The notes under the pieces: generated by a model
Seen by the model: the letters and a program-made list of their open reading frames with translations, nothing else
Databases searched by the model: none
Told to the model about the DNA's origin: nothing
Shown here: positions 16,900 to 25,288 of the stretch, piece after piece
Layout of the letters: every line of letters starts with the position of its first letter
Numbering within the stretch: the first letter of the stretch is position 1
Origin: Polyangium sp. y55x31
GTDB lineage: Bacteria; Myxococcota_A; Polyangia; Polyangiales; Polyangiaceae
Direction of reading: 5' to 3'
NCBI RefSeq assembly: GCF_029946505.1
Contig: NZ_JARZHG010000004.1
Coordinates: 372,001 to 436,000, forward strand
Length of the DNA stretch: 64,000 nt
Made by a program: the position numbers and the translations under genes

Positions 16900-17304
16900 T
16901 CACCTCCCCCTCAAACTGCCAATCCCGAGCCCACGACCCGAGCTGCCTCGCTCGGGCGGCGATGCACCCGCGCCCTCGCTTGCGCCCCCGCCCCCTGCTT
17001 TGGCTTCCTCCTCCGCCTCGATTTCGGTGATGGGGACGTCCTTCAACAAATAGGTGCGTATATTCTTGTCAAATAACGAATCCTGCCGGCGGATCCATTC
17101 GAGGTTCATCATCGCGTGCTCGATCTCCTCGGCACGGTTGTGCAAGAGGACGGCCCGAAGCTCCGCGTCGCCCGTGACCTCGGCGCGTTGCGCGTACCAA
17201 TCGATGGCCTCGAGCTCCTCGATGAGGGACCAGATCGCTCGGTGCATGTCGCGAGCCGCAGGCGACAGGACGTCGTATGGCTCGTGGTAGGTCTCGCTGC
17301 CCAT
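16900..17304 (-). CDS. Encapsulated ferritin-like protein (EncFtn), encapsulin cargo
   Basis: 134 residues. EncFtn oxidises Fe(II) and delivers iron for storage inside the encapsulin. The two-helix half-ferritin core runs from about 14 to 95. Glu30, Glu60 and His63 sit where the characterised Rhodospirillum rubrum protein has its Glu/Glu/His ferroxidase ligands, and Glu29, Glu32 and Trp36 of EELEAIDWY match its entry-site residues. The second helix contains LHNRAEEIEHAMMNLEWIRR. A Gly/Ala/Ser-rich linker (about 107-123) leads to the C-terminal GLGIGSLRGR, the cargo-loading peptide that binds the inside of the shell. The ATG has GAAGGGC directly upstream. Gene order ferritin then shell is usual for this type. 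Confidence 0.95.
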   Translation of the reverse strand: MGSETYHEPYDVLSPAARDMHRAIWSLIEELEAIDWYAQRAEVTGDAELRAVLLHNRAEEIEHAMMNLEWIRRQDSLFDKNIRTYLLKDVPITEIEAEEEAKAGGGGASEGAGASPPERGSSGRGLGIGSLRGR

Positions 17305-17383
17305 GCCCTTCGGATGCCGGAGCCGGGCGCGAGTTGCGGAGCGTCGGGGGCGAAGGCCGCGCAGGCAGGCGCGGCCCGAGAGA

Positions 17384-17755
17384 TCAGTAGTGGATGCGCG
17401 GCCCCTGCGCCTGGCTCTGCCCGGCCCCCTGCTTCACCGCGTTCGCGAGCAGGAAGATCGACACCGGCAGGAGCACGGCCGCGAGGAGGTTCATCAGCGT
17501 CGTGAGGACATGCGAGAGCGTGTACAAGGTCCCGAGCCCCCCGCCTGCGAAGCTCAGGGCGAAGTTCAGGATCCCACGCAGGACCGAGCCGAACGCCATG
17601 AGCGCGCCCGAGCCCGCGAGGCAAAACCCCGCGGCGGCATGCGTCTTCTTCACGGTGCCGAGCCCCACGACGACGAGCGCGACGCCGAGCAGCGTGAGCA
17701 CGCCCGTGTTCGCGAGGCCGAGCAGGCTCGCGCCGATTCCGCTCACCCCGCCCAT
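17384..17755 (-). CDS. Small multipass membrane protein
   Basis: 123 residues with four likely membrane helices (GVLTLLGVALVVVGLGTV, AGFCLAGSGALMAFGSVL, LNFALSFAGGGLGTLYTL, LLAAVLLPVSIFLLANAV) and a short polar tail rich in Gln. It overlaps the upstream membrane-protein gene by 13 bp, so the two are likely coupled, and it precedes the encapsulated ferritin gene by 79 bp on the same strand. No family is recognised. Confidence 0.6.
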   Translation of the reverse strand: MGGVSGIGASLLGLANTGVLTLLGVALVVVGLGTVKKTHAAAGFCLAGSGALMAFGSVLRGILNFALSFAGGGLGTLYTLSHVLTTLMNLLAAVLLPVSIFLLANAVKQGAGQSQAQGPRIHY

Positions 17756-18105
17756 GCCCCACCGCCCTTCTGCTGCGGCTGCCGCGTCTCGGCGAGCTTG
17801 TACGCCCCGAACGCGATCCCGCCGAAGAACACCGTGCCCGTGCCGAGCCAGATCACGCTGCCGAGCGCGCTCCAGAGCATGATCGAGTCGAAGTCGCTCT
17901 TCGCCATGAGCATGTCGACGATGAAGTCGAGCCCGAGCCCGACGAGCCGAACGCCGCCCGCGCCCGCGAAGACGAGCCCCGCGTTCTGGTTCACGGGACG
18001 CACGAGGACGAGCCCCAGCACGAGCACCGCGATGGCCACGAGGACATGCACCCCGGTGGCCACGCCCCCGAGCAATGACAAAAGACCACGTTCTGCCGGG
18101 TTCAT
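17743..18105 (-). CDS. Small multipass membrane protein
   Basis: 120 residues with about four hydrophobic segments (VHVLVAIAVLVLGLVLV, AGLVFAGAGGVRLVGLGL, IMLWSALGSVIWLGTGTVFF) and a Gln/Gly-rich tail. The ATG has a strong GGGAGGAAGG site immediately upstream, and it appears to be the first gene of the minus-strand run that contains the encapsulin pair. Similar in size and topology to the next gene but with little direct similarity. Function not recognised. Confidence 0.62.
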   Translation of the reverse strand: MNPAERGLLSLLGGVATGVHVLVAIAVLVLGLVLVRPVNQNAGLVFAGAGGVRLVGLGLDFIVDMLMAKSDFDSIMLWSALGSVIWLGTGTVFFGGIAFGAYKLAETRQPQQKGGGAWAG

Positions 18106-18232
18106 CCTTCCTCCCTCGCGCCGCTCGGCGCTCCGTCGACGAACGGGCCCGACATTACACGTGTCCGAGACACACCGCGAGGGAAGAAGGCTCTCGCCCG
18201 GACCGGCCCGAATTCATGCTACGACGCGCGCC

Positions 18233-19087
18233 GTGTCCCTCCCCGCCGGGCTCGCCGTCCTCGCGCTCGCCGTCCTGCTCGGCGGCATCGCCGCGATCTG
18301 GCGTGACCACGGGCAGCGCGTCATGCCGGGCCTCGGGACGTTTGCGATGGTCGGCTCGACCGCGATCGCGCTCCTGCACCTCCTGCCCGAGGCGATCGTC
18401 GAGGCCGGATGGCTGACGATCGCAGCCGCCGCGGCCGGCTTCCTCGTGCCGTTTTTGATCGAGCGGCTCGTCCCGCAACGCGGCGCGCACGCGGACGACC
18501 CCACGCTCCTCATGGGCTACGTCGCGGTGCTCTTGCATCAGGCCGGCGAGGGCACGGCCGTCGCCTCGCTCGCGCGCGCGGGCGAGCTCAAGCCGACGAT
18601 CATCCTGGCGATCGCGGGGCACACGATTCCGCTCGCGATGGTCGTGGCGATCCAGGCGCTCGAACACGTGCCCGGGCCGAAGAGCAAGTTCATCGCGGCG
18701 CTCTCGCTCGCCGGCTGCGCGCTCTCGACGGTGGGCGGCGCGCTCTCGCTCGACCTCGTGGGCGCGGCGCGCATCGCCTCGATCCGGCCGTGGCTCGTCG
18801 CAGCGGTGGCGGGGCTCCTCCTGCACGCGCTCTCGCACGCGCCGAAGGCGGGCGAGGAGAGCGCGCGGAGCCGGGTGACCGAGATCGTGGCGGGTCTCGT
18901 GGGGCTCTCCATCGCGCTCGTGAGCCTGGAGCACGACGGCTGGGTGCTCTACCTCGGCTGGCCTCTGCGGATCCTCGGCCTCGTGGTGCTCGTCGCGGTG
19001 GTGGTCGCGAAGGGGCTCTTCAGTGGCGCGCGAACGGTCGCGGAACATCCGCTGCAATCGGACGGACGAGATCCTCGGGCTGGATGA
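18233..19087 (+). CDS. ZIP-like metal transporter family membrane protein
   Basis: 284 residues with about eight hydrophobic segments. Three metal-site-like motifs are visible: STAIALLHLLPEAIVEAG (the HLLPEA of ZIP segment 2), AVLLHQAGEGTAVASL (HxxxEG, as in segment 4) and LAIAGHTIPLAMVVAI (HxxP, as in segment 5). ZIP proteins move zinc, iron or manganese into the cytoplasm; the variant motifs here mean the substrate is uncertain. The start is a GTG (VSLPAGLAVLALAV); no in-frame ATG lies upstream near it. It diverges from the gene run with the encapsulated ferritin, which would fit iron supply. The last 68 bp overlap the 3' end of the opposite radical SAM gene. Confidence 0.65.
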   Translation: MSLPAGLAVLALAVLLGGIAAIWRDHGQRVMPGLGTFAMVGSTAIALLHLLPEAIVEAGWLTIAAAAAGFLVPFLIERLVPQRGAHADDPTLLMGYVAVLLHQAGEGTAVASLARAGELKPTIILAIAGHTIPLAMVVAIQALEHVPGPKSKFIAALSLAGCALSTVGGALSLDLVGAARIASIRPWLVAAVAGLLLHALSHAPKAGEESARSRVTEIVAGLVGLSIALVSLEHDGWVLYLGWPLRILGLVVLVAVVVAKGLFSGARTVAEHPLQSDGRDPRAG

Positions 19088-21374
19088 GCCACGTCGGCTC
19101 GGGGACGTCTTCGAGCTCGTAAAAGCCGCCGCAAAAGACCTCGTGCGGGCACGTCTCGCAGACGGGCTTTTTCACGCGCCGCTCGCGCAGGTACTCGAAG
19201 AGGTTCACCTCCTCGTTGTTCACGAAGAGCATGTGCCGCTCGAGCTTGAGCATGTCGCCGAGGAGGAACTCTTCGTAGCCGGGCATGAAGCAGAAGGGCA
19301 GGTTGATGACCTGGATCTTCATGCGATCGCGGAAGTCGTCGATGACGCGTTTCGTCTCCCGCGCCGCAGCGTCCGTGTCCGGACAGACCGAACTCGTGGC
19401 GCGGCCGAAGGGCGTGAGGAACTGGATGTTGAACCAGCGCAGGCCGAGATCGAAGACGAGCGCCGCGACGTCGTGGAGCTTCTTGTGGTTCGACTTCGTG
19501 AGCGTGATGTTCGCGCCGAGCTCGACGCCGGGCGGCGCGAGCCGGACGAAGTTTTTCACGCCCGCGATCGTTTGATCGAAGGCCTCGGCGACGCCCACGT
19601 TCTGCGCGTGCGTCTGCGCGTCGGGGCCGTGGATGCTCGTGAGGATCGAGGTGACGCCGGAGTGGACGAGCTTCTGCGCGAACTCGTCGTAGCTCGACAT
19701 GCGCGCGTTCGTGGTGACGTTGACGCGCTCGTAGCCGATGCGGCGGGCGAACTGCACGAGGCGGACGAGGTTCGGGTTCAACGTGGGCTCGCCGCCGTCG
19801 AAGTCGAGCAGCGTGACGCCGAGCTTTCGGTACTTCACGAGCAGCTCACGTTGCCGATCGAGGTCGCCGTCGAACTGCGTGCGCGTGCCCGTCGCGCAGA
19901 ACGTGCAGCGGTTGTTGCACTTGTAGGTGACGTTCATGATCACCTTCTTCGGGCCCTGCGAGGCCCGGATGCGCTCGTCGAACGTCCACTTGAAGCGGCG
20001 GAGGTCCTCCGCGGTGAAGGCGTCGGTCTCGATCGTCGGCGCTTGCTGGAAGCGCGGTCCCCAGTCGTTCACGACGGGCAGCGCGCGGCCCTTCTTCTTG
20101 GCCTCGGCGCCGAGGCGCGTGCCGGGCAGGGGCGTGGCGAACTGCATGCTCGGGAACGCGCCGGTCTGCTCGAAGAGGTCGAGCGCGAAGGCGAGCGTGC
20201 CGTTGATGTCGCGCTTCGTCTCGCCGGGCAAACCGATCATGAAGTGCACGAGCATCGGGAGCGCCGCCTCGTGCGCGAGCTTCGCCGCTTCCTGGATGGC
20301 GTGAAGGTCGAGCTGCTTGTCCACGACCTCATCGACGACGCGCTGCACGCCGCTCTCGGCGCTCACGCTGAGCGTGGTCATCCGGCCCTTCATGGCCTCG
20401 ACGTGGCGCGGAAGGACGTAGTCGGCGCGTACGCCGTTCGGGATCTCGAAGCGCAGATCGTGCTTTTCGAGGAGCTCGAGCACGGCGTCGAAATGCCGCT
20501 CGTTCACGTTCACGAGCTCGTCGAGCAGGTGCACGCGACGCACCCCGCGCGCGGCGAGGTCGCCGAGGAGGCGATCGAGGTAGGCCGGGCCGTAGCGGCG
20601 CTGGGTCTTGGGCCGGACGAGCTCGCCGTCCTTGCGGGCCGTGGGGTTCGAGGAGCAGTGCACGCAGCGGTAGGGGCAGCCGCGGCTCGTGAGGATCGGC
20701 GCGCTCCGGCCGTCGATCGGGAAGGCCCAGTGAGGCCGGCCGAGGCCGCGGATCGTGGCCTCGTGGAAGGCGAAGTAGGCGGGCAGATCGACGAGGTCCC
20801 ACGCGGGCAAGGGCAGGTCGTCGAGGTGCGGCGGGTCCTCGGGGACGAGCGCGAACGGCGCTTCGGGCCGGCCTCGTCGTACGAGATCGGAAAAAACCCG
20901 TGCGAGCACGCCTTCGGCCTCGTAGCGGATCAAGGCGGAGACCTCGGGGTAGGCGGCGAGGATCTCGCTCGACGGGACGTCGACGACGTGCTGGCCGCTC
21001 TGGTAGAGGTCTGCCAAGACAAGAGGACGATCCGGACGATGCGCGGCGAGACCAGCGAGGAGCTTCCCAAGCAGATCGTCGCGCGAGGGCGGCCTGTGAA
21101 ACGGCGTGTACGCGACGAGGACGGCGTCGCTCTCGTCGGAGACACGCGCGAGGACCGCATCGAGCGACGCGCCGAGCCGAACGTGGCCCGGGTCGTCGTC
21201 GTGGCTCGCGAGCGTCGCGCCCTCCATCGCGAGCGCGTCGACGAGGTCGACCTCGAAGCCCGACGCACGCAAGACCGCGGCGGCCTGGAGGGCGCCGAGG
21301 TCGGCGAAGTACGGGTAGTCGATGAAGTCGCGCGAGACGCGGATCGGAGGGAAGACGATCGCGATGCGGGACAT
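19020..21374 (-). CDS. Tandem radical SAM protein with N-terminal B12-binding-like domain
   Basis: 784 residues with two complete radical SAM domains in one chain. Residues 1-200 look like the cobalamin-binding-like domain of B12/radical SAM proteins (IAIVFPP..., YPYFADLGALQAAAVLRASG), though no DxHxxG motif is seen. Domain 1 has Cys233, Cys237, Cys240 (SRGCPYRCVHC), binding a 4Fe-4S cluster, and domain 2 has Cys486, Cys490, Cys493 (YKCNNRCTFC) followed by FDGGEPTL (526-532), the SAM-binding GGEP motif. The end has VCETCPHEVFCGGFY, like an auxiliary-cluster or SPASM-type Cys group. Radical SAM enzymes cleave S-adenosylmethionine reductively to form a radical. Substrate unknown. The start MSRIAIVFPP is 30 bp from the divergent barrel gene. 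Confidence 0.85.
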   Translation of the reverse strand: MSRIAIVFPPIRVSRDFIDYPYFADLGALQAAAVLRASGFEVDLVDALAMEGATLASHDDDPGHVRLGASLDAVLARVSDESDAVLVAYTPFHRPPSRDDLLGKLLAGLAAHRPDRPLVLADLYQSGQHVVDVPSSEILAAYPEVSALIRYEAEGVLARVFSDLVRRGRPEAPFALVPEDPPHLDDLPLPAWDLVDLPAYFAFHEATIRGLGRPHWAFPIDGRSAPILTSRGCPYRCVHCSSNPTARKDGELVRPKTQRRYGPAYLDRLLGDLAARGVRRVHLLDELVNVNERHFDAVLELLEKHDLRFEIPNGVRADYVLPRHVEAMKGRMTTLSVSAESGVQRVVDEVVDKQLDLHAIQEAAKLAHEAALPMLVHFMIGLPGETKRDINGTLAFALDLFEQTGAFPSMQFATPLPGTRLGAEAKKKGRALPVVNDWGPRFQQAPTIETDAFTAEDLRRFKWTFDERIRASQGPKKVIMNVTYKCNNRCTFCATGTRTQFDGDLDRQRELLVKYRKLGVTLLDFDGGEPTLNPNLVRLVQFARRIGYERVNVTTNARMSSYDEFAQKLVHSGVTSILTSIHGPDAQTHAQNVGVAEAFDQTIAGVKNFVRLAPPGVELGANITLTKSNHKKLHDVAALVFDLGLRWFNIQFLTPFGRATSSVCPDTDAAARETKRVIDDFRDRMKIQVINLPFCFMPGYEEFLLGDMLKLERHMLFVNNEEVNLFEYLRERRVKKPVCETCPHEVFCGGFYELEDVPEPTWLIQPEDLVRPIAADVPRPFARH

Positions 21375-21404
21375 CGGCCGTATCGTATAAGGGAAGGGCT
21401 CCGC

Positions 21405-22175
21405 ATGGCGAAGGTTGTTTCCCCGAAAAAAGTGGCCGCTCTGTCCATCGCCCTCACCGCGGCGATCACGTCGTGGACCTCGCCTTCGAGCGCGCAGCAA
21501 GGCCCACGCGGCGGCCGGAGCTCGACGGAGGCCGAGGCCGAGGCGAAGAAGGAAGAGGCCGGCATACGGACGCTCGGGACGAGTGGCCTCGAAGATCCGA
21601 ACGACCCGACGATGCGCGTGGTGACGCCGGAGCGGCGAAGCAGTTTTACGTTTGGTCTCGCGATCGGCGCGTCGCTCGGCAGCGCGGCGGGGTTCCCGAA
21701 CGACCCGACGAAGATCGGCCTGCTCCGGTACTACACGGACACGGGGATCGGCGCGGGCTTCGGCGCGCGCGCGTGGGTGGGCGTGGCGCTCCGGGATTTC
21801 TTGTCGTTCGGCCTGACGTTCGGGTCACTCGGGATCGACGCGGGCGACAAGGTGATGTTCAGCGGGATGGTCGGGTTTCACACGGAAATTTATCCGCTCT
21901 ACACGCTCGGCGGGCCGCTGCGCGACCTCGGGCTGATGGTGGAGACGGGCGTGGGGACGGCGATCGTGACGCCGGCCGACGACCAGGAGACGCTGCTCGT
22001 CGACGGAGGTCTGACCTCGGCGCTCGGGCTCGGGGTGTTTTACGAGGGGCTCCGGCTCGGATCGAAGGTCGGAATGGGGCCGTATCTCGCGTACGATTAC
22101 ATGTACGGGAACTCGATCCGCGGCGGTGCGTTCGTGCTCGGATGGCGGACGGCGCTTTATCCGCGGCAGAAGTGA
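21405..22175 (+). CDS. Predicted outer-membrane beta-barrel protein
   Basis: 256 residues. An N-terminal Sec-type signal is visible (KKVAALSIALTAAITSW, with SSAQQ as cleavage region), then a Glu/Lys-rich linker and a series of alternating Gly/aromatic strands from about 75 on (FTFGLAIGASLGSAAGF, AGFGARAWVGVALRDF, GMVGFHTEIYPLYTL, ALGLGVFYEGLRLGSK, GAFVLGWRTALYPRQK). The closing strand and final basic residues look like a small outer-membrane barrel. GGGAAGGG lies 5-8 nt before the ATG. Only 30 bp separate it from the divergent radical SAM gene, so regulation may be shared. Not assigned to a named family. Confidence 0.65.
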   Translation: MAKVVSPKKVAALSIALTAAITSWTSPSSAQQGPRGGRSSTEAEAEAKKEEAGIRTLGTSGLEDPNDPTMRVVTPERRSSFTFGLAIGASLGSAAGFPNDPTKIGLLRYYTDTGIGAGFGARAWVGVALRDFLSFGLTFGSLGIDAGDKVMFSGMVGFHTEIYPLYTLGGPLRDLGLMVETGVGTAIVTPADDQETLLVDGGLTSALGLGVFYEGLRLGSKVGMGPYLAYDYMYGNSIRGGAFVLGWRTALYPRQK

Positions 22176-22190
22176 AGCGCGCCGGCGGAC

Positions 22191-22865
22191 TCAAACCCCG
22201 ACGAACACCTCGTCCCACTCCTCTTCGCCGAGCAGCCATTCGAGCGCCTTCCTCCGCTCCAGAATGACGTTCGGCTGGATCTTGCCGGGCAAGCTCATTC
22301 GCTTGCGCGCGGCGATCTCGATCCCGCGGTGCAAGCAGCGGGCGAGGTCGCAGGCGGAGAGGACTTCTTCGTGGCGGCGCATCCGGCAGCGCTTGCGCAA
22401 GGCGCGCACGTCGCGGGCATCGTCGAGCTCGCCGAAGATCATGGCGAGCTCGGGGCCGCAGATGCGCGAATAATCGAGGGCCCGGAAGAGCGAGCTCGCC
22501 CAGCCGAGCGCCCAAAGCGCCTCCATGCGCTCGAGCAGGCCCGCGGGTACCTCCTCGGCGCGACCTTCGAGCACGCGCGCCTCCGAGGGCGAGAGCGCGC
22601 CCGTGACGCCGATCTCGGAGACCCAATCGGAGGCGATCTCGGGCGGCATGCCGGAGGCGCACGCGATCACCGCGTCGAGCGCGAGCATGCGGTCGACAAC
22701 CTCGTCCTTGTCCCGTAAAACCCCGCGGTCCGTGATCAGCGGCAAGCTGACGTCGACCGGGTAGCCGAGCCGCCGCGCCATGAACAGCGAGCGCTGGCGA
22801 ATCATGCGCAGCGCCTCTCCATCCAACGGCGAATCCCCCGGCGCGCGGCCCCCGGGCGCCCTCAT
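22191..22865 (-). CDS. DUF4272-like protein
   Basis: 224 residues, soluble. The N-terminal pattern RMIRQRSLFMARRLGYPVDVSLPLITDRG and the following VVDRMLALDAVIACASGMP, then LSPSEARVLEG and WALGWASSLF, fit the pattern of DUF4272 proteins. The family has no known activity. Its ATG overlaps the prmC stop codon (ATGA), so translation is probably coupled, and it is the last gene of the mutase-prmC-DUF4272 operon. The DUF assignment is from pattern memory and less sure than the gene itself. Confidence 0.6.
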   Translation of the reverse strand: MRAPGGRAPGDSPLDGEALRMIRQRSLFMARRLGYPVDVSLPLITDRGVLRDKDEVVDRMLALDAVIACASGMPPEIASDWVSEIGVTGALSPSEARVLEGRAEEVPAGLLERMEALWALGWASSLFRALDYSRICGPELAMIFGELDDARDVRALRKRCRMRRHEEVLSACDLARCLHRGIEIAARKRMSLPGKIQPNVILERRKALEWLLGEEEWDEVFVGV

Positions 22866-23758
22866 GGTTTGCCTTTCCAAACGCCGGAGACGATCCGATC
22901 GTGCCCGCCGAGGTCTTTCTGGATCTCGATATCGGTAAAACCCGCCGCGGCAAAAAGCGCGCTCACGTCCTCGGCCTGGCCGGACATCACCTCGACCGCG
23001 AGCACGCCGCCCGGGGCGAGGTAACGCGGCGCCTCCGCAGCGATGCGCCGGAGGAGCACGAGCCCGTCCGTCCCGCCCGAGAGCGCGAGGTGCGGCTCGA
23101 AGCCGCGGATGTCCACCGCGAGCGTGTCGATCTCGGCCTCCGGGATGTAGGGCGGGTTCGCCGTGATGAGGTCGAACACGGCGCCGCGACCTTCGAGCGC
23201 GGAGAAGAGGTCCGAGACGCCGATCGCGCAGTTCGTGGCGCCGAGGCGCACGACGTTTTCGCGCGCGACCACGGCCGCGTCGGGCGAGAGGTCGAGGCCG
23301 AGGACACACGTGGTCGGTCGTTCACGCGCGAGCGAGATCGCGACGCAGCCGGAGCCCGTGCAGAGGTCGAGGACACGCGCCGAGAGGTCGAGGTGCCGCG
23401 TGCGCGCGAGCGCGACCTCGACGAGCGTCTCGGTGTCGGGGCGCGGGATGAGGACACGTCGATCGACACGGAAAGGCCTGCCGTAAAACTCGCGCACGCC
23501 GAGCAGGTACGCGATCGGCTCGCCGGCGCGACGGCGCTGGTAGAGCTCGCGGTACTTGCCGAGCTCGGCCTTGTCGAGCGGGCGCTCGGCGTCGACGATG
23601 AGCTTGATCCGGTCGGTGCGGAGGACGTGGCAGAGCAAAAGCTCGGCATCGAGGCGCGCCGAGGAAAACCCTCGCTTCTTGAGGTCGTCGACCGCCCACG
23701 CGAGCACGCGACGGATCGTCCACGTCTCGCCCGGCGCCTCGCCGCGCGTCGCCGTCAC
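22862..23758 (-). CDS. prmC: Peptide chain release factor N5-glutamine methyltransferase
   Basis: 298 residues. PrmC (HemK) methylates the Gln of the GGQ motif in release factors RF1 and RF2 with S-adenosylmethionine. The N-terminal helical substrate-binding domain (VLAWAVDDLKKRGFSSARLDAELLLCHVL) leads to YLLGVREFYGRPFRVDRRVLIPRPDTETLV and the methyltransferase core ARVLDLCTGSGCVAISLA (SAM loop), with the catalytic NPPY in LITANPPYIPE. The C-terminus ends YLAPGGVLAVEV..., as usual. The start is GTG inside GTGA, overlapping the stop of the upstream mutase gene, and the end overlaps the next start. Outside the window's view, prfA is not adjacent here as it is in many genomes. Confidence 0.95.
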   Translation of the reverse strand: MTATRGEAPGETWTIRRVLAWAVDDLKKRGFSSARLDAELLLCHVLRTDRIKLIVDAERPLDKAELGKYRELYQRRRAGEPIAYLLGVREFYGRPFRVDRRVLIPRPDTETLVEVALARTRHLDLSARVLDLCTGSGCVAISLARERPTTCVLGLDLSPDAAVVARENVVRLGATNCAIGVSDLFSALEGRGAVFDLITANPPYIPEAEIDTLAVDIRGFEPHLALSGGTDGLVLLRRIAAEAPRYLAPGGVLAVEVMSGQAEDVSALFAAAGFTDIEIQKDLGGHDRIVSGVWKGKP

Positions 23759-25155
23759 GGGTGGCCGCCTGCCTCGGTCGCGCGGCGGATCGCGTCCGCG
23801 ACCACGCCCTCGACCTCACGCCGGATCTCGTCGCGCCGCTCGGGCGTCGGCGCCTCGAAGCGAAGCACGAGCACGGGCTGCGTGTTCGACGCGCGGCAAA
23901 GGCCCCAGGCGCCCTCGCCGAAATCGAAGCGCCCGCCGTCGATGTCGAGCACGGGCCGCTTGCCGCGGTAGTGCGCGACGACGGCGGCGACGACGTCGAA
24001 CTTCACCACGTCGGGGCAATCGACGCGGATCTCCGGCGTGGCGAAGGTCTGTGGCACGTCGGCGAGCAGCTCGCGCAGCGTCTTGCCCTCGGACGCGACG
24101 ATCTCGACGAGGCGCACCGTGGCGTAGATCGCGTCGTCGAAGCCCGGCCAGCGGTCCGCGAAGAACATGTGGCCGCTCATCTCGCCCGCGAGGAGCGCGT
24201 GTTCTTCCTTCATCTTCGTCTTGATCAACGAGTGCCCCGTCTTCCACACGATCGGCCGGCCGCCGTGCTTCGTGATGTCGGCATAGAGCGTCTCGGAGCA
24301 CTTCACCTCGCCGAGGATGGTGGCGCCGGGATGTTCGCGGAGCAGGGCGCGGGCGTAGAGCAGGAGCAGTTTGTCCCCCCAGACCACCTCGCCCGTCTCG
24401 TCGATCGCGCCGATGCGATCGCCGTCGCCGTCCCACGCGACGCCGAGCGTGGCGCCCGTGGCGAGCACGCGCTCGCGCAGCGCGGCGAGGTTCGCAGGGA
24501 CCGTGGGGTCGGGGTGATGGTTCGGGAAGCGTCCGTCGATGTCGCAGTAGAGCGCCTCCGGCGAGAGCCCGAGGGCAGAGAGCGTCGCGACGCCGAGCGG
24601 ACCGGCCGCGCCGTTGCCCGCGTCGACGACGAAACGAACGTCGGTGCGGGCGAGGCGGCTCGATCGGCGGACGGACGCGATGTACGCATCCTGGACGCTG
24701 GTCTCCGTGCGCTTGCCGCGCGCGGCGGGCGGATCGGCGAGCGCGGCTTCTTGCTCGATGAGGTCGGCGAGCGCCTGGATGTCCTTGCCGTAGAACGAGC
24801 CCTTGCCGCGCATCATCTTGAAGCCGTTGTCGGGCGCGGGGTTGTGGCTCGCGGTGATCATCACCGCGCCGTGCGTCTCGAGGTGATGCGCGGCGAAGTA
24901 GAGCATCGGCGTCGGTCCCACGCCGACGTAGATCACGTCCGCACCGCCCGCGAGCAGGCCCTCGGTGAGCGCCGCGAAGAGGCGATCGCTCGACAGGCGG
25001 CCGTCCCGCGCGACGGCGACGCGTGGCGTGCCCGCGTCTTTGCGAAGGACGAACGCGAAGGCGCGGCCGAGCTCGCGGGCGAGGTCGCCTTCCAGGTCGC
25101 GATCGGCGACGCCGCGGATGTCGTACTCGCGGAAGATGTGGCGCGGGATCTTCAT
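23755..25155 (-). CDS. manB: Phosphomannomutase/phosphoglucomutase
   Basis: 466 residues, the usual length. The enzyme converts mannose-6-P to mannose-1-P and often glucose-6-P to glucose-1-P, feeding nucleotide sugars for LPS and exopolysaccharide. It opens IPRHIFREYDIRGVADRDL. The active-site phosphoserine is in MITASHNPAPDNGFKMM, the metal loop is VAWDGDGDRIGAID, and the sugar-binding loop is LLAGEMSGHMFFADR. The C-terminal phosphate-binding RASNTQPVLVLRFEA is also present. The start at MKIPRHI is picked because it begins right before the conserved FREYDIRG. Coupled by GTGA to prmC. A much longer frame upstream to 26064 runs through the opposite-strand genes and is spurious. Confidence 0.93.
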   Translation of the reverse strand: MKIPRHIFREYDIRGVADRDLEGDLARELGRAFAFVLRKDAGTPRVAVARDGRLSSDRLFAALTEGLLAGGADVIYVGVGPTPMLYFAAHHLETHGAVMITASHNPAPDNGFKMMRGKGSFYGKDIQALADLIEQEAALADPPAARGKRTETSVQDAYIASVRRSSRLARTDVRFVVDAGNGAAGPLGVATLSALGLSPEALYCDIDGRFPNHHPDPTVPANLAALRERVLATGATLGVAWDGDGDRIGAIDETGEVVWGDKLLLLYARALLREHPGATILGEVKCSETLYADITKHGGRPIVWKTGHSLIKTKMKEEHALLAGEMSGHMFFADRWPGFDDAIYATVRLVEIVASEGKTLRELLADVPQTFATPEIRVDCPDVVKFDVVAAVVAHYRGKRPVLDIDGGRFDFGEGAWGLCRASNTQPVLVLRFEAPTPERRDEIRREVEGVVADAIRRATEAGGHP

Positions 25156-25288
25156 GAGGATGCCTACTCGCCGGCCGATTTGGCACGTCGGGCGAAGGAA
25201 CGAAACCCCAAAGTAGCGTGTGGCCGGGGCCGCTCGCTGCGCACAGGCGCCGCATGTGTGGGGAACGCGGATTGCACGTTCGCCGGGC

